A stretch of 64,000 nt of DNA, from assembly GCF_963664965.1 (NCBI RefSeq), contig NZ_OY761823.1, positions 444,001 to 508,000 on the forward strand, written 5' to 3'. Positions 51,641 to 60,351 of the stretch are shown here, piece after piece. Source of the stretch: an uncultured Pseudodesulfovibrio sp. GTDB taxonomy: Bacteria; Desulfobacterota; Desulfovibrionia; Desulfovibrionales; Desulfovibrionaceae. Position numbers and translations under genes: made by a program. The notes under the pieces are model-generated. The model saw only the letters and a list, made by a program, of their open reading frames with translations. It was not told where the DNA came from and ran no database searches. Each line of letters begins with the position of its first letter. Positions within the stretch are counted from its first letter, which is position 1.

Positions 51641-53464
51641 ATGTCCATAGCCCTCAAAACCCTGCTGCCCCCGGCTCTGACGCACGACCCCGCACTGGTC
51701 GCAACCGAGCTGCCCCGCGCCCTGATGACGCGAGCCAACTTCATCCCCGGCGTCCGCCACCGCCTCGGCTGGCGCGGCGTGCGCGACTGCGCCAAGGGCA
51801 AGGGCGGGCTGACCGTGAAAATCACGGGCATGGCAGGCGTGTACGGACTGGAATTCCTGACCAACAATCAGAACGGCGGCACAGGACGGGCCTCGTTCTA
51901 TATTTCCTATTTCCCGGCTCCCGACGAGGAGCTGGTCGAATCCTTCAGCGTACAGGCGGGCATTGCGGCACAGGCCGACGACTATCTGGACCGGGTGCGG
52001 GAATTCACCCTGCACCACGACCTGCGCGCCCTGTTCTCCATTGCCGTGCTCGACGCGTATTTCATGCCCGAATCGCAGGGTATCGCCCTTTCGCTGTCGG
52101 CCCCGGAACTGGACACCATCATGGCCATGGACGGCGTGACCGTGGAAACCCCCAACGGCCCGGTACAGGCCGTGGCTCCGGGCAATGCGGACCAGAATCT
52201 CCCGGCATGGGACACGGCCCTTCCCCTGTTCAACGCACTGGCTGCCTCGGCATCCTACTGCCTCGGCATGCCCCCGCAGTCCCTAACCCGGCACACGGAA
52301 CCGGGCTCGCGCCGCTTCTACGGCGATATGGTTGAACTCCACGCCAGACTCGCCCCGGACCTGCGAAGCACCCGCCTCGGGCTGAGCTGGGACACAACGG
52401 TCCCGGACGACCCGAATTTCACTACACCGGACATTTCATGGGCCGCTCCGAACCCGCTGCCAGCCGAATATGCAGACGCCCCGTGGACCACGGCAGACCT
52501 TCCGGGCGCGGCAAACAGCCTCGACAAACGCACCATGGGCATCACGGACCGCCCGCGGCTCATCGTTCTCACGGGGTTTCTCGGCTCGGGCAAGACCACC
52601 TTCCTTGCCCGATTCATCGAGGAACAGGCCGCCAAAAACGGCTTTGTGGCCGTTGTCCAGAACGAGATCGGACAAAAGGGCCTCGACGGGAAGCTGCTCG
52701 GCCAGAGCTACGCCGTGACCGAGGTGGACGAGGGATGCGTGTGCTGCACCCTCGCGGGCAGCCTGCGCTCGGCGCTTTCCGGCATCATGTCGGAATTCCA
52801 GCCAGATTTCGTGGTCCTGGAAACCACAGGGCTTGCCAATCCCGCCAACCTGCTCACGGAAATAGCGGACCTCGACGACCTGCTCGACTTCGCCTCGGTG
52901 ACCACCCTCTTGGATGCCTCCTGCGCCCCCCGCGCCCTTGTCGACTATGAGGTCGCCCGCAGTCAGGTGCGCCTTGCCGACATCCTCCTGCTCAACAAGA
53001 CCGACCTTGCCGATGAAAAGGAACTTCACGACCTCGAAGCCCGCATCCGGGAACTCAATCCCACGGCGGACCTGCACCGTGTGGTCAATGGCGATATCCC
53101 GGCAGCCACGCTCTACGGCGTGAACTTCCGCAAATCCCTCAACCGTCCGGCCCCGCATCTGGCCCCCATGGGCATGCACGCCACCCATGGAGATGACGAC
53201 ATCCAGAGCGCGCTTATCACGCTGGATACCCCGCTTGACCGCGAGACGTTCCGGCGCGGCGTGGCAGGACTGCCGGATCAGGTGCTCCGCGCCAAGGGTG
53301 TGGTTCAGTTCAGCGACACCAGCGAACCCGAAATATTCCAATACGTACCGGGGTCACACGCACTGACTCCCGCCGATGAACACACCGAGGAACGCTTTCT
53401 CGTCATCATTGGCCGGGAAGCCCCGAGTGTTGCGCGGGATTTCCGTTCGGCCATCGGCATTTAA
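51641..53464 (+). CDS. CobW/G3E-family GTPase with novel N-terminal domain (cassette copy 2)
   Basis: A 607-residue paralogue of the GTPase at 40918. The P-loop GFLGSGKTT begins near residue 312, the metal motif CVCC is at 366-369 exactly as in copy 1, ETTGLANP and NKTD follow, and a CobW C-terminal domain closes the protein. The N-terminal 300 residues again form the unrecognised extra domain (LGWRGVRDCAKGKGGLTVKITGMAGVYGLEF). GGAG precedes the ATG. No Exb/TonB genes follow this copy; a terminator does, so the two cassettes may share one TonB system. Confidence 0.85.
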   Translation: MSIALKTLLPPALTHDPALVATELPRALMTRANFIPGVRHRLGWRGVRDCAKGKGGLTVKITGMAGVYGLEFLTNNQNGGTGRASFYISYFPAPDEELVESFSVQAGIAAQADDYLDRVREFTLHHDLRALFSIAVLDAYFMPESQGIALSLSAPELDTIMAMDGVTVETPNGPVQAVAPGNADQNLPAWDTALPLFNALAASASYCLGMPPQSLTRHTEPGSRRFYGDMVELHARLAPDLRSTRLGLSWDTTVPDDPNFTTPDISWAAPNPLPAEYADAPWTTADLPGAANSLDKRTMGITDRPRLIVLTGFLGSGKTTFLARFIEEQAAKNGFVAVVQNEIGQKGLDGKLLGQSYAVTEVDEGCVCCTLAGSLRSALSGIMSEFQPDFVVLETTGLANPANLLTEIADLDDLLDFASVTTLLDASCAPRALVDYEVARSQVRLADILLLNKTDLADEKELHDLEARIRELNPTADLHRVVNGDIPAATLYGVNFRKSLNRPAPHLAPMGMHATHGDDDIQSALITLDTPLDRETFRRGVAGLPDQVLRAKGVVQFSDTSEPEIFQYVPGSHALTPADEHTEERFLVIIGREAPSVARDFRSAIGI

Positions 53465-53509
53465 CCTATCTCTTACCCTCACCCAATTCCGGTTCTTGAC
53501 CGGAGTATG

Positions 53510-53541
53510 CGGGACAGGTCCCCCGGCCTGTCCCGTTTTAT
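53510..53541 (+). terminator. Terminator of cassette copy 2
   Basis: A perfect 9-bp stem (CGGGACAGG / CCTGTCCCG), 8-base loop, then TTTTATTT. Confidence 0.88.
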
Positions 53542-53644
53542 TTGGCTACACGACAGGCACATTGCAAGTCCGCTTTCCTTTCCCCGGTTTTTTTGGCACG
53601 GTCTTTCACAAACGGATATCGAATAGCCAACTGGGGAGTCATGC

Positions 53645-55378
53645 ATGAATTTCATCATCATTATCTCAATCACCCTGCAACTGACCGCCGCCCTTCTTGC
53701 CCTTCGCCTCATCCCTGAAACTGGCCACCGCATTTCGTGGAGCCTCATCTCCCTCAGTCTGGCCGGAATGGTCTATCGGCGTATCCACACCCTGACACAG
53801 GCCATAAACGGCACGACACAGCCGGACATGGCGTTTGAGCTGATCGGCCTCGCGGTCTCCGCCATCGTCCTGGTGGGCATCATCCTGATTCGTCCCATAT
53901 TCCGGCAGCTCAGAGAGGCCAATGAGGAACTGGTCGCCAGCGAAAAGCGGTTCCGAACCGTGGCCGACTTCACGCACGACTGGGAATACTGGCGCGGGCA
54001 GGACGGCAGATTTCTGTACATGTCCCCCTCATGCGAGCGCATCACCGGATATAGCCGTGACCAATTTTTCAATGATCCCGAACTCATGGAACGGATCATA
54101 CACCAGGAAGACAGGGACACCGTCACCGCGCACCTGGCCCTTGAGCGGCGCAAAGGTGAAACGGCCACTCTCGATTTTCGCATCATCGCAAAAGACGGCT
54201 CCACGCACTGGATCGCGCATCGGTGCATGCCGGTGGTGGATGAAAACGGCGATTTCGCCGGAACCCGCGCCAACAACCGGAACATCGACTGCCGCAAGAA
54301 CGCCGAAGCCATGCTCAGGCAAAGCCGCAGGCTCTACCGCAATCTGGTGGAACAGTCCCATTCCATCATCCTCGAACTGAACATGTCCGGGGAGATCCTG
54401 TTCATCAACCGTTTCGGACAGGACTTTTACGGCTACAGCGAACAGGAACTCGCAGGCAGACAGGCCGTAGGCCTCCTGCTCCCGGAAGAGGACAGCGAAG
54501 GCCGGGATATGCGTACCAAACTGTCCGAACTCGACAGGGACGAAACGGGCTGTTTCCTCTGCGAGGCCGAAGTGCTTCGCAAGAACGGCAGCAAGGCATA
54601 CCAGTCGCTGGCCACATCCCTTGTCAGGAACCGCGAAGGCTTTCCAGAAGGCATCCTCTGCGCCGGGGTGGATATCACGGCGCGAAAGGCTGCGGAAAAG
54701 CTGCGTGAGGACGTGGAACGCATCGTCCGGCACGACCTGAAATCCCCGCTCATGGGCATCATCGGCCTGCCGCGCCTGCTGCGAAAAGATGAGAACCTGA
54801 CCGAAAAACAGCGGGAAATGCTCTCGGTCATGGAAGGGGCGGGAATGCAGATGATGGACCTCATCAACCAATCCCTCACCCTGTACAAACTGGAATCCGG
54901 CACCTACCGCTACCGCCCTGCCGACACCGACTGGCTGGAAATCATCCAGCGGGCAACCAGAGACCTCCTGTCACAACGGTCAGGCGACCAGTCCGTTGAA
55001 ATAACATTGGACGGCTCGCCTGCCGACGATGATACACAACTCGTCATACCGGGAGACCCGACCCTGCTCTACGGCATGGTCGCCAACCTCCTGAAAAACG
55101 CGCTGGAATCTTCGGACAACAAGCCGATACGGGTGGACCTGACCGGCGACGATCCCTGCACCATGGAAATCCGCAACGCCCTTGCCGTGCCCGAAGAAAT
55201 CCGCAACACGTTCTTTGAAAAGTACACAACCAGCGGCAAGGGCAACGGAACCGGGCTTGGCACCTACAGCGCACGCCTCGCGGTCAAGGCCCACGGTGGT
55301 GAAATAACCATGCGGACCAATACGGACACGGGTACGGTCATCCGGGTCGAACTGCCGAAAACGTTCGCCACGGCCTGA
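53645..55378 (+). CDS. Membrane-anchored PAS histidine kinase
   Basis: A 577-residue sensor kinase: two N-terminal membrane helices (about 3-22 and 65-85), a PAS/PAC pair (FRTVADFTHDWEYWRGQDGRFLYMSPSCERITGYS), a second PAS (YRNLVEQSHSIILELNMSGEILFINRFGQDFYGYSEQEL), then a HisKA domain with His-363 (VRHDLKSPL) and an HATPase domain with N-box NLLKNALESS (about 482-489) and GNGTGLGTYSA. No response regulator is adjacent. GGGAG precedes the ATG. It follows cassette 2 after a terminator and may sense signals for the region. Confidence 0.88.
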   Translation: MNFIIIISITLQLTAALLALRLIPETGHRISWSLISLSLAGMVYRRIHTLTQAINGTTQPDMAFELIGLAVSAIVLVGIILIRPIFRQLREANEELVASEKRFRTVADFTHDWEYWRGQDGRFLYMSPSCERITGYSRDQFFNDPELMERIIHQEDRDTVTAHLALERRKGETATLDFRIIAKDGSTHWIAHRCMPVVDENGDFAGTRANNRNIDCRKNAEAMLRQSRRLYRNLVEQSHSIILELNMSGEILFINRFGQDFYGYSEQELAGRQAVGLLLPEEDSEGRDMRTKLSELDRDETGCFLCEAEVLRKNGSKAYQSLATSLVRNREGFPEGILCAGVDITARKAAEKLREDVERIVRHDLKSPLMGIIGLPRLLRKDENLTEKQREMLSVMEGAGMQMMDLINQSLTLYKLESGTYRYRPADTDWLEIIQRATRDLLSQRSGDQSVEITLDGSPADDDTQLVIPGDPTLLYGMVANLLKNALESSDNKPIRVDLTGDDPCTMEIRNALAVPEEIRNTFFEKYTTSGKGNGTGLGTYSARLAVKAHGGEITMRTNTDTGTVIRVELPKTFATA

Positions 55379-55402
55379 TCTCCTTCTCCAGAAGCCTCCC
55401 GG

Positions 55403-56077
55403 CTAAAGTCGTCCGTCCCGTACTTCCTCCAGCCGTCCGCTGTCGACGATGCGGACCTCGCTCCTGTCCACGCGGATCAACCCGTCCTCCCCCATCTTTT
55501 TCAAGGCGCGGGAAAGGGCTTCGGGCGTGATGCCGATGATCTTGGACAGTTCGCGATAAGAAAGGTCCAGCAGAACCATGCCGTCCCGTTCCCGACTGAG
55601 GAAATACGCTGCCAGCCGCGAGGGCACCTGTTTGAGGGACAGGGAATCGATCATGTCCATGGCTTCCTTGAGCCGCCGAGACATGACCCGCATCATGTTC
55701 AGCAGGATCGCCGGGTCCTCGCGCACCATGCTCTCATACTCGGCAGGGCTGATGAACAGCACTTCGCTGTCCTCAAGGGCGGCCAGACTGGCGGGCAGCC
55801 TGCCGTCGGAAAAGACCGAACACAGGCAGAAAGGCTCTCCCGGACCGAACACGAAAATGGTCTGCTCCTTGCCGTCGTCCGACACCTTGAACAACTTCAC
55901 CTGACCTGAAAGCAGTACGTGCAGTCCCTGACGCGACGACGACTCGCTGAAGAAAAGCGCCCGCTTGGGCAGGCGCGATACCGTCGCATGCTTCACAAGG
56001 CGGTCAAGCTGATCTTTCCCAAGCCGGGAAAAAAGCGAAAAATCCGACACAATTTCAAGCAGTTCTGTTTTTTCCAT
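55403..56077 (-). CDS. Crp/Fnr-family transcriptional regulator
   Basis: A 224-residue regulator with an N-terminal cyclic-nucleotide-binding fold (LHVLLSGQVKLFKVSDDGKEQTIFVFGPGEPFCLCSVFSDG) and a C-terminal winged helix (DLSYRELSKIIGITPEALSRALKKMGEDGLIRV). The cysteines of E. coli Fnr that bind an iron-sulfur cluster are not present in the N-terminus, so the signal is something else (haem, NO or redox, as in the DNR/HcpR-like groups). A perfect Fnr-type palindrome lies 29 bases upstream, between it and the divergent zinc-ribbon/transporter genes. Confidence 0.88.
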   Translation of the reverse strand: MEKTELLEIVSDFSLFSRLGKDQLDRLVKHATVSRLPKRALFFSESSSRQGLHVLLSGQVKLFKVSDDGKEQTIFVFGPGEPFCLCSVFSDGRLPASLAALEDSEVLFISPAEYESMVREDPAILLNMMRVMSRRLKEAMDMIDSLSLKQVPSRLAAYFLSRERDGMVLLDLSYRELSKIIGITPEALSRALKKMGEDGLIRVDRSEVRIVDSGRLEEVRDGRL

Positions 56078-56105
56078 CCGATACTCTCAAAAAAAACGGC
56101 ATGTG

Positions 56106-56119
56106 TTGATCGAGATCAA
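56106..56119. promoter_or_regulatory. Fnr/DNR-type operator
   Basis: TTGATCGAGATCAA is a perfect TTGAT-N4-ATCAA palindrome. It sits between the divergent Crp/Fnr gene and the zinc-ribbon gene, 57 bases from the latter's start, so it probably controls both. Confidence 0.8.
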
Positions 56120-56175
56120 TGCCCGCAACGCGGTTTTGCGAAATACTGACACCATACAACAGCAAGGAGGCAGCC

Positions 56176-56397
56176 ATGTCTACAGCGAACATCAATTGCC
56201 CGTATTGTTCCACGAATCAGGACATCACCACTCCCGGTGATTATCGGCCTTTTTACGTCACTTGCAGTGGATGCTCCAGACGGTTCATTGCCGAGCCGGT
56301 GGAAAACGGCACCATCGTCTACCGCGACGGCGAGGCGCCCTGCTGCTCCGACCCGGAATGCAGGGAGACCGAAATGGGCGGCTCCGGCGAAGACTAA
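56176..56397 (+). CDS. Small zinc-ribbon-like protein
   Basis: A 73-residue protein with two CxxC pairs (CPYC and CSGC, residues 8-37) and further cysteines CCSDPEC near the C-terminus, likely binding zinc. No catalytic domain. AAGGAGG precedes the ATG at 56176. It is divergent from the Crp/Fnr regulator across the Fnr box and 24 bases upstream of the transporter gene, so the two are probably one operon induced under the condition sensed by the regulator. Function unknown. Confidence 0.7.
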   Translation: MSTANINCPYCSTNQDITTPGDYRPFYVTCSGCSRRFIAEPVENGTIVYRDGEAPCCSDPECRETEMGGSGED

Positions 56398-56421
56398 CCA
56401 GAATCCCAAGGGAGGTAGCCT

Positions 56422-57420
56422 ATGTGGAGATATCTTCAGCAAATCACGAAAAACCTGACCATTGCCATCCCCGTGATGATGGCCGCAGGATTCATCTACG
56501 GGGTGTCGAGCGATACCGCCATGCTCAAAAGCCTGATCGTGCCGTTCACCTTTCTCATGGTTTATCCCATGATGGTCACGCTCAAAGTCAAAAAAATCTT
56601 CGAGGGAGGTGACGGCAAGGCACAGATACTGACCCAGCTCATCAACTTCGGAATCATTCCCTTTCTGGCCTTCGGGTTCGGCACGTTCTTCTTTCACGAC
56701 AAGCCGTACATGGCCCTCGGCCTGCTGCTGGCAGGATTGGTTCCCACCAGCGGCATGACCATCTCATGGACCGGATTCGCCAAGGGCAACATGTCCGCCG
56801 CCATCAAGATGACGGTCATCGGCCTGATCTGCGGCTCACTGGCGACCCCGTTCTTCATCAAGGCGCTCATGGGGACCACCATCGAGATCAGCCTCACCGC
56901 CGTGCTCAAGCAAATATTCTTCATCGTGTTCCTGCCCATGACCCTCGGCTACACAACGCAACGGTTCCTGATCAAACGATACGGACAGAACGACTTCCAG
57001 AAGCTCATCGCACCGAAATTTCCCATGCTCTCGACCCTTGGCGTTCTCGGCATCGTGTTCGTGGCGCTGGCACTCAAGGCGAAGACCATAGCCGCCACGC
57101 CGGAGGTGCTGCTCAACATCCTGATTCCGCTCATCATCCTGTACGGAATCAACTTCACCCTGAGCACCATGGTGGGCCGATGCCTCCTGCCGCGAGGCGA
57201 CGCCATCGCCCTTGTTTACGGCTCTGTCATGCGAAACCTGTCCATCGCCCTTGCCATCGCCATCAACGCCTTCGGACCGCAGGGTTCGGACGCGGCGCTG
57301 GTCATTGCCATGGCCTACATCATTCAGGTTCAGTCGGCGGCGTGGTACGTCAAATTCACCTCGAAAATATTCGGTGTTCCCAAGGATATCCTCGGACAAC
57401 CTCTTCAGGGGAAAGCCTGA
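56422..57420 (+). CDS. BASS-type (bile acid:sodium symporter / ACR3-like) transporter
   Basis: A 332-residue membrane protein with about ten hydrophobic segments. LLLAGLVPTSGMTISWTGFAKGNMSAAIKMTVIG and GSVMRNLSIALAIAI resemble the BASS superfamily, which includes arsenite exporters of the ACR3 type; the ACR3 Cys motif is not seen. The substrate may be an organic anion. It follows the zinc-ribbon gene and is presumably controlled by the Fnr-type box. A terminator lies at 57485. Confidence 0.75.
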   Translation: MWRYLQQITKNLTIAIPVMMAAGFIYGVSSDTAMLKSLIVPFTFLMVYPMMVTLKVKKIFEGGDGKAQILTQLINFGIIPFLAFGFGTFFFHDKPYMALGLLLAGLVPTSGMTISWTGFAKGNMSAAIKMTVIGLICGSLATPFFIKALMGTTIEISLTAVLKQIFFIVFLPMTLGYTTQRFLIKRYGQNDFQKLIAPKFPMLSTLGVLGIVFVALALKAKTIAATPEVLLNILIPLIILYGINFTLSTMVGRCLLPRGDAIALVYGSVMRNLSIALAIAINAFGPQGSDAALVIAMAYIIQVQSAAWYVKFTSKIFGVPKDILGQPLQGKA

Positions 57421-57484
57421 CGGCGGCTGACACACCGCCCGGGAGTAACCGTATCCATTTCCGCCTTGCGGATTCCCGACCTCG

Positions 57485-57522
57485 GCAGGCAGTCGCCCCA
57501 TGCGGCTGCCTGCTTCCTTTTT
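57485..57522 (+). terminator. Terminator of the BASS transporter gene
   Basis: A 12-bp stem (GCAGGCAGTCGC / GCGGCTGCCTGC) with one G-T wobble and a 5-base loop, followed by TTCCTTTTT. Confidence 0.75.
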
Positions 57523-57580
57523 CCCGATTGATCAGCTACCCTGTGCCATCCCTGAATTCCGTAAAAAAGGAAGGCACCCC

Positions 57581-58279
57581 ATGATATCCAGAAACAGCTT
57601 CCATCTGCCGGTTTCCCTGCTCGTCATCGCAATCCTGCTGCTCGCACCCGCGTATTCCGCTGCCGAAAAACTGCCCGACGGCTTTGCCTATGTCAGCGAA
57701 ACCGTTCCCGGTGCGGTGCTTGAGGTACGCTACTACGGAGACAACAACTTCGTGGGACAACGGGTGGACGGCTATCTCGCCCCGCGCGTCATCCTGACCA
57801 CCGAGGCTGCCACCGCACTGGCCCAGGTAGAGTCACAGCTTGCGGTCTTCGGACTCGGCATCAAGGTGTTTGACGGGTACCGCCCGCAGCAGGCCGTGGA
57901 CCACTTCGTTCGCTGGGGAAAGGCGCTGAATGACACCAAGATGAAGGCGCAGTTCTACCCGGACGTGGACAAGAAGAACCTGTTCAGGGACGGGTACATA
58001 GCCGAGAAATCCGGCCATTCACGCGGCTCCACCGTGGACCTGACCATCATTGACCTCACCACGGGGGCCGAGCTGGACATGGGCACGCCGTTCGACTTTT
58101 TCGGCCCGAAATCATGGCCCTCCAACAAGGACATGCCCGCACACGTCCGCGCCAACCGCGCCTTGCTGCAAAACGCCATGCTCCGCAATGGATTCAAGCC
58201 GCTGACCGAAGAGTGGTGGCACTTCACACTGCGCGACGAGCCGTACCCGGACACCTATTTCAATTTCCCGGTCCGGTAG
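57581..58279 (+). CDS. D-alanyl-D-alanine dipeptidase (VanX/DdpX type), exported
   Basis: A 232-residue zinc peptidase with a signal peptide (LPVSLLVIAILLLAPAYSAAE). Metal and catalytic motifs are SGHSRGSTVDLT (His and Asp ligands) and EEWWHF (catalytic Glu, His ligand); FDGYRPQQAVDHF carries the conserved Arg. It cleaves D-Ala-D-Ala, most likely for peptidoglycan recycling in the periplasm; no vancomycin-resistance genes are nearby. The start at 57581 is supported by AAGGAAGG; the frame to 57500 overlaps the preceding terminator. Confidence 0.9.
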   Translation: MISRNSFHLPVSLLVIAILLLAPAYSAAEKLPDGFAYVSETVPGAVLEVRYYGDNNFVGQRVDGYLAPRVILTTEAATALAQVESQLAVFGLGIKVFDGYRPQQAVDHFVRWGKALNDTKMKAQFYPDVDKKNLFRDGYIAEKSGHSRGSTVDLTIIDLTTGAELDMGTPFDFFGPKSWPSNKDMPAHVRANRALLQNAMLRNGFKPLTEEWWHFTLRDEPYPDTYFNFPVR

Positions 58280-58291
58280 GGGGAGACTCCC

Positions 58292-58885
58292 TTACACGAA
58301 CAGCGCATACATGGTCGCGCCCACCATGACCGTCACGAGCACGCCGTTGACTGTGGTCAGCGCGGCCCGTGATTTCATGGCGCGCATGATCGCCGCTCCG
58401 CCAAGGCCCCAGAGGGAATGGAACGTCATCTGGAACACCATGAATGTGGGGATGAAAATGGTGGCCTGCTCCACCAGCGACATGGACGGTGACGATATCT
58501 GGCTGAAGCCCACCACGGACATGGCCCAGCTTTTCGGGTTGGCCGGATGCAGGAAAACACCCTCCAGAAACGAGAACCGCCGGTCCGTGCGTCTCTCGGA
58601 CAACTGCATGACCATGATCTTCCACGCCAGATACAGAATATAGCCCATCCCGCCGATCTTCATGGCCCACGCCGTTTTCGGGGAGGCCATGAACACCCCG
58701 CCCAGCCCGAAGCTCACCAGCGTGTTCAGGCAGATCATGCCCACGGTGGTGCCGAGCAGAAACGGCACCGAGGACCGGAACCCGGAGGTCTGCCCGATAG
58801 CCAGCATGGTCAGGTTGCCCACTCCGGGCGTGCCGGTCATCACCATCGCGAACAGCACGAATGCCGTATATGTCTCAAGCGTCAT
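58292..58885 (-). CDS. LysE/RhtB-family amino acid exporter
   Basis: A 197-residue membrane protein with about six hydrophobic segments and the family start PGVGNLTMLAIGQTSGFRSSVPFLLGTTVGM, then FLEGVFLHPANPKSWAMSVVGF (the conserved NPK). It should export an amino acid such as threonine or homoserine. AAAGGAGAG precedes ATG 58885. A MocR-type regulator is divergent 97 bases away and is the likely activator. Confidence 0.88.
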   Translation of the reverse strand: MTLETYTAFVLFAMVMTGTPGVGNLTMLAIGQTSGFRSSVPFLLGTTVGMICLNTLVSFGLGGVFMASPKTAWAMKIGGMGYILYLAWKIMVMQLSERRTDRRFSFLEGVFLHPANPKSWAMSVVGFSQISSPSMSLVEQATIFIPTFMVFQMTFHSLWGLGGAAIMRAMKSRAALTTVNGVLVTVMVGATMYALFV

Positions 58886-58946
58886 TTCCTCTCTCCTTTC
58901 ATTGAACCGCATGTACGGGGCACATTTCCATGCTCACCGTGTATTG

Positions 58947-58966
58947 TTGACATTGTATGGTGTCAA
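58947..58966. promoter_or_regulatory. Candidate operator between lysE-type gene and MocR gene
   Basis: TTGACA and TGTCAA form an inverted repeat with an 8-base spacer in the middle of the 97-base divergent region. The motif GTATTGT also occurs twice (58941 and 58972). These are plausible MocR sites; TTGACA could equally be a -35 element. Confidence 0.4.
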
Positions 58967-58982
58967 TGAAAGTATTGTCTGC

Positions 58983-60344
58983 ATGACAATATGGACAACG
59001 CGCCTGACAGGGGAATCCGGCCCGCTCTACAAGGAGCTGGCTGATGCCATCGAACGGGACATCGCTGACGGAAAGCTGCTGCCCGGAGAACGGCTGCCCA
59101 CGCACCGGGAACTGGCCGACGAACTCGGCATGAACGTGTCCACCGTGACGCGCGGATACCGCGAAGCGGAAAAACGGGGACTGCTCTCAGGCACGGTGGG
59201 GCGCGGCACGTTCGTGGCTGCGGATGCCGCCACTTCGACCGCGCTCGTGTCATTCGAACCCTGCCGCCCGGGACTCATCGAAATGGGGCTGGTCTCGCCG
59301 CTGCACCACATGGACCCGGACGTGGCAGACGGATTCCGGCGCATTGCCCGACGCAGGGACCCGGGCGCGTTCATGCGCTACACCGACCCGCGGGGGCTGC
59401 CGGAACATCGGCAAGCGGGCGCGCAGTGGGCGGCGCGATACGGTCTGGAAACCACCCCGGAAGACGTCATTGTCTGTGCAGGAGCACAGCACGCCCTCAC
59501 CTGCGCCCTGAGCGGCCTGCTTCGCTCGGGAGACCGCATCGCCACGGACGCGCTCACCTATCCCGGCATGAAAACACTGGCCGCCATGCTCGGCATCCGG
59601 CTGGTGCCCATAGCCATGGACGAACACGGAATGACCCCGGACAGCCTTGACGCGGCCTGTCGCCGAGACAAAATCAAGGCCGTCTATCTCATGCCCGGAG
59701 TCCACAATCCCACCACCGTGACCATGAACACCACACGGCGCCGCGATATCGCCCATCTCGCACAGAAACACGATCTCATCATCATTGAGGACGACGCCTA
59801 TGACCTCACCGTTCCGGGCACGGAACCGCCGGTCAGCAGTTTCGCACCGGAGCGCGCGGTCTATGTAGCAGGAATGTCCAAATCCATTGCAGCCGGGTTG
59901 CGCGTTGCCTTTATCGCCGCCCCACGCCACATGCAAAAGGATCTGGCGCAGGCAGTGCTCAACACCATCTGGATGGCACCGACCCTCAACGCGGAACTCG
60001 CCGCCATATGGATCAATGACGGCACTGCCGACCGTACTGTGGAAAAGAAACGTATCGAAGCGGCCCGCCGCTACATGATAGCCTGTGACATCTTCGAGGA
60101 GTTCCGGTTCCGGGGCAAGCAGAGCGGCTTCTATTTCTGGCTCGACCTGCCCAAGCCATGGACCGGGAAAACCTTCGAAGCCGCCGCACTCAAGGCGGGC
60201 GTCAACGTCTTTGGCGCGGAAAAATTCGTCGTGGGAGAAACACCGGTCCCTGCCGCAGCCCGAGTGTCACTCACCGGCACGGACAGCCGCAAGGAACTGC
60301 GTAAGGGCTTGATGATTTTGCGCGAGATTTTGGAAGAAGAATGA
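58983..60344 (+). CDS. MocR-type regulator (GntR helix-turn-helix fused to PLP aminotransferase fold)
   Basis: A 453-residue protein: winged helix (1-75, PGERLPTHRELADELGMNVSTVTRGYREAEKRGLL) and a fold-type I aminotransferase domain (90-450) with the PLP lysine Lys-300 in VAGMSKSIAAGLRVAF and the aspartate region EDDAYD. MocR proteins sense PLP or an amino acid and usually regulate a neighbouring gene, here the divergent LysE-type exporter. ATG 58983 is chosen because the winged helix begins there; the frame upstream runs through the exporter gene. Repeat C follows directly. Confidence 0.9.
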   Translation: MTIWTTRLTGESGPLYKELADAIERDIADGKLLPGERLPTHRELADELGMNVSTVTRGYREAEKRGLLSGTVGRGTFVAADAATSTALVSFEPCRPGLIEMGLVSPLHHMDPDVADGFRRIARRRDPGAFMRYTDPRGLPEHRQAGAQWAARYGLETTPEDVIVCAGAQHALTCALSGLLRSGDRIATDALTYPGMKTLAAMLGIRLVPIAMDEHGMTPDSLDAACRRDKIKAVYLMPGVHNPTTVTMNTTRRRDIAHLAQKHDLIIIEDDAYDLTVPGTEPPVSSFAPERAVYVAGMSKSIAAGLRVAFIAAPRHMQKDLAQAVLNTIWMAPTLNAELAAIWINDGTADRTVEKKRIEAARRYMIACDIFEEFRFRGKQSGFYFWLDLPKPWTGKTFEAAALKAGVNVFGAEKFVVGETPVPAAARVSLTGTDSRKELRKGLMILREILEEE

Positions 60345-60351
60345 AGAGATG

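Noticed and set aside
53593-53610. Sigma-54-like sequence TGGCACGGTCTTTCAC before the histidine kinase gene
   Set aside because: The -24 half is good, but the -12 element lacks the GC pair, so it is not accepted as a promoter.
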